From Bacillota bacterium (GTDB taxonomy: Bacteria; Bacillota; UBA4882; UBA8346): a DNA stretch of 64,000 nucleotides. Position numbers and translations under genes: made by a program. The notes under the pieces are model-generated. The model was not told where the DNA came from and made no database searches. It saw only the letters and a program-made list of their open reading frames with translations. Of the stretch, positions 25,390-33,145 are shown one piece after another (within the stretch, counting starts at the first letter, position 1; each line of letters opens with the position of its first letter). The stretch covers positions 13,053 through 77,052 of the forward strand of contig JAEZJQ010000050.1 of assembly GCA_023436305.1 (NCBI GenBank), written 5' to 3'.

Positions 25390-25551
25390 TTATAATTCCC
25401 TACTGGAACCACAGCAAGTACAGGAAACCACACCACCTTCCTTGCAATTGCAGCCCTCCCCCACGATTGCCGAAGTAAGTTCTGTGAGGTCAACCAGTTC
25501 ATCGTTGAATATTTTTGCTTCCAGGAAAGTTGCTTCACGTAAATTTTCCAT
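25390..25551 (-). CDS. Cys-rich 53-residue peptide, probable RiPP precursor
   Basis: Start ATG 25551 is preceded by AAAGGAGG, one of the strongest ribosome-binding sites in the window; the stop TAA is at 25392-25390. The protein begins MENLREATFLEAKIFNDELV, an acidic leader-like helix, continues DLTELTSAIV, and ends with the Cys-rich segment GEGCNCKEGGVVSCTCCGSS plus REL. Five Cys (34, 36, 44, 46, 47) lie within 14 residues. It lies between two SPASM radical-SAM enzymes and near a PqqD-like protein, the classic position of a modified peptide substrate. Likely products are thioether-bridged (sactipeptide or ranthipeptide-like) or a metal-binding peptide. It resembles SCIFF and other Cys-rich precursors only in general design; I do not recognise its family. 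Confidence 0.82.
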   Translation of the reverse strand: MENLREATFLEAKIFNDELVDLTELTSAIVGEGCNCKEGGVVSCTCCGSSREL

Positions 25552-25620
25552 TCCTGTCACCTCCTTTCCACTTGGTGAAATTTCGATATTATATATTAGT
25601 GAAACTCATTATGAAGTCCA

Positions 25621-27918
25621 TTACGCACTCAACACTAATTTGCCGAAAAGATTGGGGTCCATTTCTACCACCATACCCGGAGACCATTCCCACCACCATT
25701 GTGCGGCAAATGGATATGGGCGTTCCCTTTCATAAAGTACCGTATTAAACCTTAATGTTTGACCGGCTCCCGGTTGGATTCCAAATTCTGTCCAAGGAAC
25801 GGCCACTTGGTAGACGAGAGAGTTCCCGTTTCTTTCAATCGAAATTTTGGCTTCATCCACATTTCCAAGAAAATCCTTGGTGGTATCTTTCATATAAAGG
25901 CGATACAGCACCGGCTGTCCGTTATCATAACCGATTCCATACTCCCATGGCATATTATTGGTATCGCTTTTGAGGCAAAAACGCACCAAATTTTCTTGCA
26001 AGGGTTTTTCCGTGGTTAAATTCCCGTCCAAAATGTTTATCTTGAGGTAAAAATAATTTTCATCCCACAGATTATATATCTGGCCGGTAAAATTTTGCGT
26101 ACCGTAAATGGCGCCCCTTAGTTGTTCTTTACGGTTAAGACTGATAACATTTGCCTCATCCCATACCGAAGAATTTACAAGCGGTGACTGGTTGGTATAT
26201 CTCGATACGGCAGCGGGCAAGACAACTTGAGGGCTACGTTTTCTAAACTTTGAGTCAAATACCTCCGAAACCATCGGCCGGTTTCGAATTTCAGAAAGTA
26301 AAATCATCGCCTGCTCAATCACGTGCCTAACCAGTTCGCATTTAACCAGATCAGGAATATCGAAAGACTGGTTGTTAAGCCAGGCGGCGTGGGCGCAACC
26401 GCCACCACACACTTTGATTGCCCAGCACTTTGTACACTCTTCTTTTAAGTGTACGTGCATCTTATGCAATAAGGTATTCCTTTTTTCATTCCAGACGTTA
26501 TTTTCCTCGAAAACATTTCCGACTTTGAATTCTTTAAAACCAATAACACTTTGACAAGAATATATATCCCCGATACTATTAACAACAATTGTATCCCTCA
26601 AGGCCGGACACCGGTATTTCGTTACAATACCCTTGAAAATGGTATAAAAGAACCTGCCGAAAAGGTCGTCACCATCAATACAGAATAAGTAGTGAAGAAG
26701 TTGGGCATCATCTTGAGACAATAGAAATTGGATAAACTTCGTGTATTCCTCTTTAACAAAATTGACATTATCCTTTGTAATTGCGAACGGATTATCATAT
26801 CCTGCCCTGATGGGTTTAATGCGTATTAACCGGAAACCTAAATTGTACAGATGCAAAAAAACTTCCGTGACGTGTGGATACTTCCCGTTTAGAACCGCGG
26901 ATGCCACCGTAGGCCATGTGGCATTGCAATCTTTTACATACTGCTCGATAACATGATAAGTCCCGGCGCCATTTGAAAAATGCCTTACTTCATCCTGAAT
27001 ATATTGAGGGCCGTCAATGCTTATATTTATCTCTCCCATATCAGACAATTCCCATAATTGACGGGATTTTTCGGCTGTCAGGAGTGTTGCGTTCGTAGCA
27101 TTAAACCGGCTCGAAAGCCGTTTGCCATTTTGGTTTCCCCATTGTTCAAGATATTCTTTTAATTCCTTTAAAAGTGGAATATGCATCAGAACTTCCCCAA
27201 AAAGTGAAAAATTAAAAATAAATCGTTTATTGGGCGAGGGGGCTATAAATCTTTCGATTATCCGATCGATCAGTTGAAATATCTGTTCCTTTGAAATATT
27301 TACATGATGATCTTTACTGTAACAGTATTCACAATCCAGATTACATACATTGGGAATGGTAAGATTTATGGATCTTACAACCATCTCCGTATCCGGTATT
27401 TCCCGGGAAAAATCCTCATGGGAGAAGTAGTCGATATATTGGAGCGTGTTATATTCTTTTACTGCATCCCCCATTTCGCCTTCACGAGCCACTTCACCCT
27501 GGAACACTCTTAAGGCATAATCGTCCATTTCCAGGCATCTTGATGTATTGACATCCAATCCCAAATATTTATCCTTGTATGGGAAAATATGCCACCGGGT
27601 TCCAGACGTGGAAATATCGGTTTGCTCTATTGTCTGTGTTACTTTTTGTTCACAACCGCACCCGCACTGTTTAAAACTCAACTGGGTTGTAATAAATTCT
27701 TCCAGTGATTCCTCCGAAATAACCCTTCCCGAAGATATCACACAATCATCAATCATGATAATTGGAGTGGTATAATTTAAAAATCCTTTCTGATTCTTTT
27801 CATATGAAATTTTTTTTAAATGAATCTCGGGATATTTCATCTTAATATTAGTTAAACGTTCATACATGGTAGTACACTTATCACATTCCTGGTTAGGGGA
27901 AACTAATGTTACTTCCAT
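25621..27918 (-). CDS. Radical SAM/SPASM maturase 1 with thioredoxin-like and CBM9-like ends
   Basis: A 765-residue multidomain protein. Residues 1-80 look like a thioredoxin/glutaredoxin fold with CDKC (Cys12/15) and TPIIMIDD (cis-Pro type). A CGCGC string follows at 85-89. Residues 105-175 resemble a PqqD-like recognition domain. The radical SAM cluster is C192-x3-C196-x2-C199 (VCNLDCEYCYS), and FSLFGEVLM takes the place of GGEP. The SPASM Cys are 437, 455, 495, 498, 504, 508 and 527, with CGGGCAH. Residues about 575-765 resemble a CBM9/DOMON-like beta sandwich (WDEANVISL, LWDENYFYLKINI, VAVPWTEFGI). Such a tail is unusual on a peptide maturase. The CxxC and CGCGC region could deliver or reduce thiols of the peptide. 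The peptide gene lies 69 bases downstream. Confidence 0.88.
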   Translation of the reverse strand: MEVTLVSPNQECDKCTTMYERLTNIKMKYPEIHLKKISYEKNQKGFLNYTTPIIMIDDCVISSGRVISEESLEEFITTQLSFKQCGCGCEQKVTQTIEQTDISTSGTRWHIFPYKDKYLGLDVNTSRCLEMDDYALRVFQGEVAREGEMGDAVKEYNTLQYIDYFSHEDFSREIPDTEMVVRSINLTIPNVCNLDCEYCYSKDHHVNISKEQIFQLIDRIIERFIAPSPNKRFIFNFSLFGEVLMHIPLLKELKEYLEQWGNQNGKRLSSRFNATNATLLTAEKSRQLWELSDMGEINISIDGPQYIQDEVRHFSNGAGTYHVIEQYVKDCNATWPTVASAVLNGKYPHVTEVFLHLYNLGFRLIRIKPIRAGYDNPFAITKDNVNFVKEEYTKFIQFLLSQDDAQLLHYLFCIDGDDLFGRFFYTIFKGIVTKYRCPALRDTIVVNSIGDIYSCQSVIGFKEFKVGNVFEENNVWNEKRNTLLHKMHVHLKEECTKCWAIKVCGGGCAHAAWLNNQSFDIPDLVKCELVRHVIEQAMILLSEIRNRPMVSEVFDSKFRKRSPQVVLPAAVSRYTNQSPLVNSSVWDEANVISLNRKEQLRGAIYGTQNFTGQIYNLWDENYFYLKINILDGNLTTEKPLQENLVRFCLKSDTNNMPWEYGIGYDNGQPVLYRLYMKDTTKDFLGNVDEAKISIERNGNSLVYQVAVPWTEFGIQPGAGQTLRFNTVLYERERPYPFAAQWWWEWSPGMVVEMDPNLFGKLVLSA

Positions 27919-27991
27919 TGTTTATCCTCCTTTTATGTTTGTAAAAAGTAGATTTGACCTTATTTCTACTGTAAAGCCGTTTTAGTGTTTG

Positions 27992-28336
27992 TTATATTAA
28001 AGTTATGATACTCATCCGAGCCATTTTTTCAATTTTTTCCATAACAGCTGATTCGGTAACTTCGGGATACTGAGATATGATAATTTCACAAATTTGTTTG
28101 ACAGTATTGGTACCATCACAGTACTTGTGTATCCCCCAGCTATCTATCCGATCAAGATTAAGCATGATATTAAACATGGTTAGTCCCTTAAAATGCTTAA
28201 AACTTAATAATTTGAGATTTTGTACCGGGAAACGCAACATATTACTACCGATATTTTGGTCTTTCGTTACAACAAACTCGGGATTCCATACTGGAAACAA
28301 ATCTTTGTTTCGCTGTTTTTCAGCAACATTAACCAT
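27992..28336 (-). CDS. PqqD-like peptide-recognition protein
   Basis: A 114-residue protein whose second half fits the PqqD/RRE (RiPP recognition element) fold: a DSWGIHKYCDGTNTVKQICE strand-helix segment and ISQYPEVTESAVMEKIEKM, like the C-terminal helices of PqqD. Stand-alone PqqD proteins bind the leader of a precursor and present it to the radical-SAM enzyme. GGAGGTC precedes the ATG. It is the first enzyme-system gene behind operator O5 and is followed by maturase 1. The N-terminal 35 residues are not recognisable. Confidence 0.8.
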   Translation of the reverse strand: MVNVAEKQRNKDLFPVWNPEFVVTKDQNIGSNMLRFPVQNLKLLSFKHFKGLTMFNIMLNLDRIDSWGIHKYCDGTNTVKQICEIIISQYPEVTESAVMEKIEKMARMSIITLI

Positions 28337-28428
28337 TTTTTGACCTCCATTTTTAATTATATGATTTAAAATTGATTAACCCCGAACTAACCAAATATGT
28401 TTCCCATACCAATACTATTTCTCCTTAT

Positions 28429-28444
28429 ATCGTATTTTTACAAT
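28429..28444. promoter_or_regulatory. Operator O5 in front of the radical-SAM operon
   Basis: ATCGTA-TTTT-TACAAT has one mismatch to the palindrome ATCGTA-N4-TACGAT seen four times near arsR1. Read on the minus strand it is ATTGTA-AAAA-TACGAT, almost identical to O4. It lies between the arsR2 stop and the PqqD-like start, the same place as O4 relative to arsR1 and the permease. Confidence 0.75.
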
Positions 28445-28463
28445 ATAAAAGGGCAAAAAAATA

Positions 28464-28784
28464 TTAATCGCATGATTTTGATGTATATAAATCTCGTCTT
28501 AACTCTTTCAAATATTCTTCAATAACGTCGGTATTTAAAAAATAACAGGTCCAATGCTCCCTCTTTTCCTTATTAAGTAAACCGGCTTTCTCAAGTACGG
28601 CCAGGTGCTGGGAGACAGTCGGCTGGGCAAGACTGGTAAGCTTAACTACATCCCCAACACTAACCCCATTTTCATAATACTCGATCCGGTCACAACAAGT
28701 GGAAATTGACCTATCCTTTAATGACTTGATAATTTGATAGCGGGTTTTGTTGCCTAGAGCATCACAAATTTTTACTATGTCCAT
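28464..28784 (-). CDS. ArsR/SmtB-family repressor (arsR2)
   Basis: A 106-residue winged-helix repressor, identical in length to arsR1 and matching it at most positions. The recognition region GDVVKLTSLAQPTVSQHLAV differs from arsR1 at only two positions, which predicts the same operator. The candidate sensor thiols Cys7, Cys30-Cys31 (ISTCC) and the Cys near 85 (HWTCYF) are all kept, and an extra Cys lies in the tail (SKSCD). No copy of the operator was seen upstream of its own start, so it may act mainly at O5 or share the arsR1 sites. It heads the minus-strand radical-SAM cluster and probably arose, with arsR1, by duplication. Confidence 0.92.
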   Translation of the reverse strand: MDIVKICDALGNKTRYQIIKSLKDRSISTCCDRIEYYENGVSVGDVVKLTSLAQPTVSQHLAVLEKAGLLNKEKREHWTCYFLNTDVIEEYLKELRRDLYTSKSCD

Positions 28785-29074
28785 TTTCTCTCACTTTTTT
28801 ATTGGAATATTATTTGTCCTTAAAAGTAACAATTAATAAAATTTAAAGAAACTCATTAATATGGCTTCTACACTTTCTTTGGTGAGTTTTATGTAATTAT
28901 TTAAATTCTCCTATTTCTATTAAGATTAATATACATAACTATTTATGTCAAGACAGTTTTTGCCTAAACAGAAATATTTTATTCAAAGCCGGTTCCAGGG
29001 TAAAATGATATGCATTGCCGTAACTCTCCTTTGCTTGTGCTTGATGACAGTATCAGCTTCAAGTTTAAGCAAAG

Positions 29075-29177
29075 AAGAGCCGTTTATTCACTACTCACGG
29101 CTCCACTTTTTTAAACTTCGGATAGCGGGGGGTTCACTTCATAAACCAAAAAGCGGGTTTTGGTCCCCGCTTTTTGG
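29075..29177. terminator. Two adjacent terminator-like hairpins in a gene-free stretch
   Basis: AAGAGCCGT (29075-29083) with ACGGCTC (29097-29103) is followed by CACTTTTTTA. CCAAAAAGCGGG (29146-29157) pairs with CCCGCTTTTTGG (29166-29177). The surrounding stretch 28785-29614 has no credible gene. An 80-codon frame at 28945-29187 overlaps both hairpins and has no good ribosome-binding site. The hairpins may insulate the arsR2 cluster or be remnants of a lost gene. Confidence 0.6.
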
Positions 29178-29614
29178 CTTGGTGTAAGTGTATATTCGCT
29201 ATCGTTCGGCGAATCATTTATAATAATCAGAGGATTCATACGTCCGGGAAACAACTATAAAAACCATGATTTTTTATACTTAAATCATACTACTGATATC
29301 CCGGGTTAACAATAGGTCTAGAAGCGCATTTTTATTCCTTGAAAACAAACTTTAAATTGGTATGCTTTTCCCCGTTTCAAATTCCATTTTTTACTTGCTA
29401 TTCATCTCGGGAACGCTTATAATATTTTATGCATGTCTGCAAGCAGTTTAAATAAAATCGCAGAGTTTTACATTGTCCTCCTATTGTCGTATCGATGACT
29501 ATGTATAGAAAATCCTGACTCTCCCCACAAAATTCACTCCTTTTTTTGAGAATCAGTATTGAAACTCCCCAACTGTTTGTTCACGCGTAAATAATCGAAT
29601 AAAGGATTTCATCG

Positions 29615-31237
29615 ATGAAAAATTTGATCTTTCAAGAACTGAACTTATCTCGCGAAGTTCAAAAAGCCATTACTGAAATGGGATTTGAGGAGGCAACCCC
29701 GATTCAGTCCCAATCCATTCCTCATATTTTAAAAGGAAAAGACGTTACCGGCCAAGCCCAGACGGGGACTGGGAAAACCTGCGCCTTCGGAATCCCGGCC
29801 ATTGAAATGATTCATTCCGATATCACCGGAATTCAGGTTCTGGTCCTCTGCCCCACCCGGGAACTGGCTATCCAGACAGCGGAAGAATTAAAAAATGTGG
29901 CCAAATACAAACGGGGCATAAAAATTTTGCCGATTTACGGTGGACAGCCCATTGAACGCCAAATTACGGCCCTGAAATCGAACCCCCAGATCATAATCGG
30001 GACGCCCGGCCGGGTCATGGATCATATGCGCCGGCGGACCTTAAAGCTGATGAATTTAAGGATGCTCATTCTGGATGAAGCCGACGAGATGTTAAATATG
30101 GGTTTTCGTGAAGATATCGACACCATTTTGGAAGAGGTGCCCAAGCAAAAACAGACCATTCTCTTCTCAGCAACCATGTCCAAGGAAATTATGGAACTTA
30201 CCCATAAATATCAAAAAACGCCTATATTCATTAGAGCGGTCCACCAGGAGTTAACCGTACCCAATATCGAGCAATTCTATCTGGAAGTCCGGGAATCCAC
30301 CAAACCGGATATGCTTTCCAGGCTTATCGACGCTTATGATCTTAAATTATCGCTGGTTTTTTGCAATACCAAGAAACGAGTCGATGAACTGGCCGCCAAC
30401 CTGCAATCCAGAGGCTATATGGCGGAAGCGCTTCACGGTGATATGCGGCAGGCACAACGGGATAAAGTAATGACCCAATTTCGCAAGGGATCCATTGATG
30501 TTTTAATTGCCACCGATGTGGCAGCCCGTGGGATTGATGTAGATGATATCGAAGCGGTCTTCAATTACGATTTACCCACCGATGAAGAATACTATGTGCA
30601 CCGGATCGGCCGGACCGGCAGGGCCGGGAAAGCCGGGAAAGCTTTTTCCTTTGTATCGGGCCGGGAAATATATAAACTGAAAGAAATTCAACGGTATACC
30701 AAATCCATAATCCGTCCTCAGAAACCGCCTTCACTGGCGGATATTGAAGAAAAGAAAATTCACAATATCCTGGACAACTTAAAAACAACCGTAGCCGCGG
30801 GCCATCTGTCCAAGTATGTGAATTATATTGAAAAAATGCTGGAAGAATCCGGCTTTCAAAACGAGCAGGGCAATGATATTACGACTCTGGACATTGCCGC
30901 CGCCTTCTTAAAATTAGCCGCCGGTTCGGGCAATCGCCCGGCGAACTTGGATGAAAATCGTGATAATTTTGAAAATACGGGCGCCAAAAATAGTGACATG
31001 GTACGGCTGTTCATCAATGCCGGCCGCAATAATCAAATTCAACCCAAACACATTATTCAGGGTATTTCCGCCCGGACCGGCCTGCCCGAAAAGTCCATCG
31101 GCGCCATCAACATCTATGACCGGTTTACTTTTGCCGAAGTTCCCCGGGAATATGCCGCCGAAGTTCTGATATCGATGAAAAATTCCACCCTGAACGGCCA
31201 GAGAATCAACATTGAGAAGGCCACATCCAAAAACTAA
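29615..31237 (+). CDS. DEAD-box RNA helicase (DeaD/CshA-like)
   Basis: A 540-residue ATP-dependent RNA helicase with all core motifs: the Q-motif in GFEEATPIQSQ, motif I AQTGTGKT, Ia PTRELA, motif II DEAD (LILDEADEMLNMGF), motif III SAT, LVFCNTKKR, and motif VI HRIGRTGRAGK. Beyond about residue 370 a helical dimerisation-like region leads to a C-terminal DbpA-type RNA-binding domain (about 460-540, MVRLFINAGRNNQI). This layout is that of cold-shock and ribosome-assembly helicases. AAAGGA precedes the ATG by eight bases. The gene is monocistronic with a clear terminator. The preceding 400 bases contain no gene and may be a long leader, as is common for these genes. Confidence 0.93.
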   Translation: MKNLIFQELNLSREVQKAITEMGFEEATPIQSQSIPHILKGKDVTGQAQTGTGKTCAFGIPAIEMIHSDITGIQVLVLCPTRELAIQTAEELKNVAKYKRGIKILPIYGGQPIERQITALKSNPQIIIGTPGRVMDHMRRRTLKLMNLRMLILDEADEMLNMGFREDIDTILEEVPKQKQTILFSATMSKEIMELTHKYQKTPIFIRAVHQELTVPNIEQFYLEVRESTKPDMLSRLIDAYDLKLSLVFCNTKKRVDELAANLQSRGYMAEALHGDMRQAQRDKVMTQFRKGSIDVLIATDVAARGIDVDDIEAVFNYDLPTDEEYYVHRIGRTGRAGKAGKAFSFVSGREIYKLKEIQRYTKSIIRPQKPPSLADIEEKKIHNILDNLKTTVAAGHLSKYVNYIEKMLEESGFQNEQGNDITTLDIAAAFLKLAAGSGNRPANLDENRDNFENTGAKNSDMVRLFINAGRNNQIQPKHIIQGISARTGLPEKSIGAINIYDRFTFAEVPREYAAEVLISMKNSTLNGQRINIEKATSKN

Positions 31238-31263
31238 AGCGATTTTAAAGTGTATCTTTATTA

Positions 31264-31290
31264 AAACCCAGACCGTAGGTCCGGGTTTTT
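31264..31290 (+). terminator. Terminator after helicase gene
   Basis: AAACCCAGACC (31264-31274) pairs with GGTCCGGGTTT (from 31278) with one mismatch and a GTA loop, ending in TTTTT. Confidence 0.85.
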
Positions 31291-31750
31291 TATTTTTTAA
31301 TTCCGCGACGAGCCAGACCATCAACTTTTGCATTTGCGTAAACCCCGGCAAGGCGCGTCCGGGCCTTTGCAAAGTCGAATTAACAAAAAGTCAAAATTAG
31401 ATTAAATTTTTAATAAATCACAGGAGTTTAAACAAGTTTGCCGAAACATAAAAGTGATTTATGGTTAGGTTTACATACTAGAATTCAAGCAATTTGGCAA
31501 TGTGGAAAAGAACCCTTTTCAAAAAGTGATGGTATATAAATACCAAGATTTACTGGGTATCTATGAAACCCATAATATTCGAGATGACCATGAAAGGAGG
31601 GTAAAGCGGCGATTAACAATTAATTTACAGAGAGATTTTCAGTCACACAATTAATTTATCATTATCAAATAGCCAAAATCTAAAAAACATCAAGGAAAGC
31701 TAAAAACTGAGTATCGCGAAAACAAGCCGATTCTTCGAAGGAGGTAAAAA
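31291..31750. other. Gene-free stretch before the repeat protein
   Basis: About 460 bases with no convincing frame or RNA motif. The last bases carry GGAGG six to seven bases before the next ATG. I see nothing else to assign. Confidence 0.5.
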
Positions 31751-32998
31751 ATGATAAAATGGAAAATAAAAGGATTTATTTGTTTGATCTTGGTATTACT
31801 TCTGGTGATCGCCGGCAGTAACCGAATGATATTAGCGGAGACTATCACCGGCAGGATCTTGCAACCGGATGGCATCCAATTTAATGATTCACCGAATTCT
31901 TGGGTGGAAATCGGCTTTCATGACGCCACCTGGCAATTTTCTCTCTGGTTTCACGCTAACAGTGATGGAACTTTCGAGATAAACCAAAGTATTCCAAGCG
32001 GAGATTATAAATTAACCGCTTATACCCGGGGACACGCTAATCCTTACGGCAGTTCGGCCGACCTAAATATTCATGTCACCGCAAACGCCTTGATTACCCA
32101 GGATTTAACATTAACCAATCAATTAGTCATCGGCCAGGTATATAAACCGGATGGAACTCCATTTACACCCGGATGGGCGGTGGGGCGCGATATGGGTGGT
32201 AGCGTACATCTACGAAACGGAGATGGTGTGGATGTTATCACCGTTGCACCTGTTGATTTTGATGGCACATACCGGTTGGGCGGAAACATCCCCGATGGAG
32301 ATTATCAATTAATCGTTGATTCCTGGGGTACTGATAACCCTTACACCTGTTCATCACCAATCACGGTACATATTGTCTCCGGCCAAGTCTTAACTCAAGA
32401 TCTCACTATCAATTATCGTTTAAGCGGTAAAATCTTATGCCCCGATGGCAGTCCATTCAATTTTTCTGATGACTCCTGGGCCAATATTATTGTCCGCAAT
32501 ACCAACTATGAATTTTCCAAATGGTATAATGTCTGGGGCGATGGAACATATGGAGTCGACGAAAATATTCCCGATGGTGATTACTACCTATCCGTTTATG
32601 CCCGGGGAAAGGACAATCCCTATGCCAGTTCGCAAGAGATAAGCATTCGGATAGAATATGGTGTTACGATAGTCAGGGATTTAATTCTGACCAATCAGCT
32701 CGTTAAGGGCCGGGTATTCATACCGGACGGAACTCCCTTTGTGGCAGGATGGGCAACAGGCCGAGACATGGATGCGAATGTACATTTACAAACCATGGAC
32801 GGTCTGGATGTTGCTAACTCATCACCCATTGATACCGATGGTTCCTATCGATTGGGCGCGGACATTCCCGACGGAAATTATCAAATAGTCGTTTATACCT
32901 GGGGCAGTGACAATCCATTTATCAATCCATTAATATTACCGGTATATATTGTCTCCGGCCAAGTATGGGTTCAAGATATTTATTTACCTTACAAATAG
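31751..32998 (+). CDS. Secreted protein with four alternating beta-sandwich repeats
   Basis: A 415-residue protein. Residues 1-29 are a signal peptide (basic MIKWKIKG start, hydrophobic core CLILVLLLVIAG, cleavage near MILAET). The rest consists of four units of about 95 residues in an A-B-A-B order. The A units hold DDSWANIIVRN-like strands and YARGKDNPYASS. The B units hold FTPGWAVGRDMGGSVHL and GNIPDGDYQLIV...WGTDNP. The units end in similar strands (LITQDLTLTNQL, VLTQDLTINYRL). The pattern GDGTYGVDENIPDGDYYLSV is that of carboxypeptidase-regulatory-like or SdrD-B/transthyretin-like domains, which act as adhesion or scaffold modules. No enzyme motif or sortase signal is present. GGAGG precedes the ATG and it appears monocistronic. 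Confidence 0.8.
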   Translation: MIKWKIKGFICLILVLLLVIAGSNRMILAETITGRILQPDGIQFNDSPNSWVEIGFHDATWQFSLWFHANSDGTFEINQSIPSGDYKLTAYTRGHANPYGSSADLNIHVTANALITQDLTLTNQLVIGQVYKPDGTPFTPGWAVGRDMGGSVHLRNGDGVDVITVAPVDFDGTYRLGGNIPDGDYQLIVDSWGTDNPYTCSSPITVHIVSGQVLTQDLTINYRLSGKILCPDGSPFNFSDDSWANIIVRNTNYEFSKWYNVWGDGTYGVDENIPDGDYYLSVYARGKDNPYASSQEISIRIEYGVTIVRDLILTNQLVKGRVFIPDGTPFVAGWATGRDMDANVHLQTMDGLDVANSSPIDTDGSYRLGADIPDGNYQIVVYTWGSDNPFINPLILPVYIVSGQVWVQDIYLPYK

Positions 32999-33106
32999 AC
33001 ATCGAATATCAATACCGCTGGAAATTATACCGTTGTTGAGGGATGGCAGTTGCAATGATTCCTTGGTTCTCTGCGGAAAGTGGGTTTTAAATTTTAAATA
33101 TATCAA

Positions 33107-33136
33107 AGGTCAGAGTAGAGCAATCTACCCTGACCT
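33107..33136. terminator. Bidirectional terminator between repeat protein and mglC
   Basis: AGGTCAGAGTAGA (33107-33119) and TCTACCCTGACCT (33124-33136) form a stem with one mismatch and a GCAA loop at the end of two convergent genes. Confidence 0.75.
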
Positions 33137-33145
33137 CTAAATCTT

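Noticed and set aside
25311..25538. 75-codon minus-strand frame
   Set aside because: It overlaps the Cys-rich peptide gene in another phase and lacks its ribosome-binding site.
25390..25551. Selenocysteine in the Cys-rich peptide
   Set aside because: The frame reads Cys codons throughout and ends in TAA. There is no in-frame TGA and no selenocysteine machinery in the window.
14010..28784. Classifying the region as an ordinary arsenic-resistance (ars) operon
   Set aside because: No arsenate reductase, ArsB, ArsA or ArsM is present. The ArsR sensor Cys pattern is not the classical one, and the cluster is dominated by peptide-modifying enzymes. The metal identity is left open.
28945..29187. 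80-codon frame with a hydrophobic stretch
   Set aside because: No good ribosome-binding site, and its second half is made of two terminator-like hairpins.
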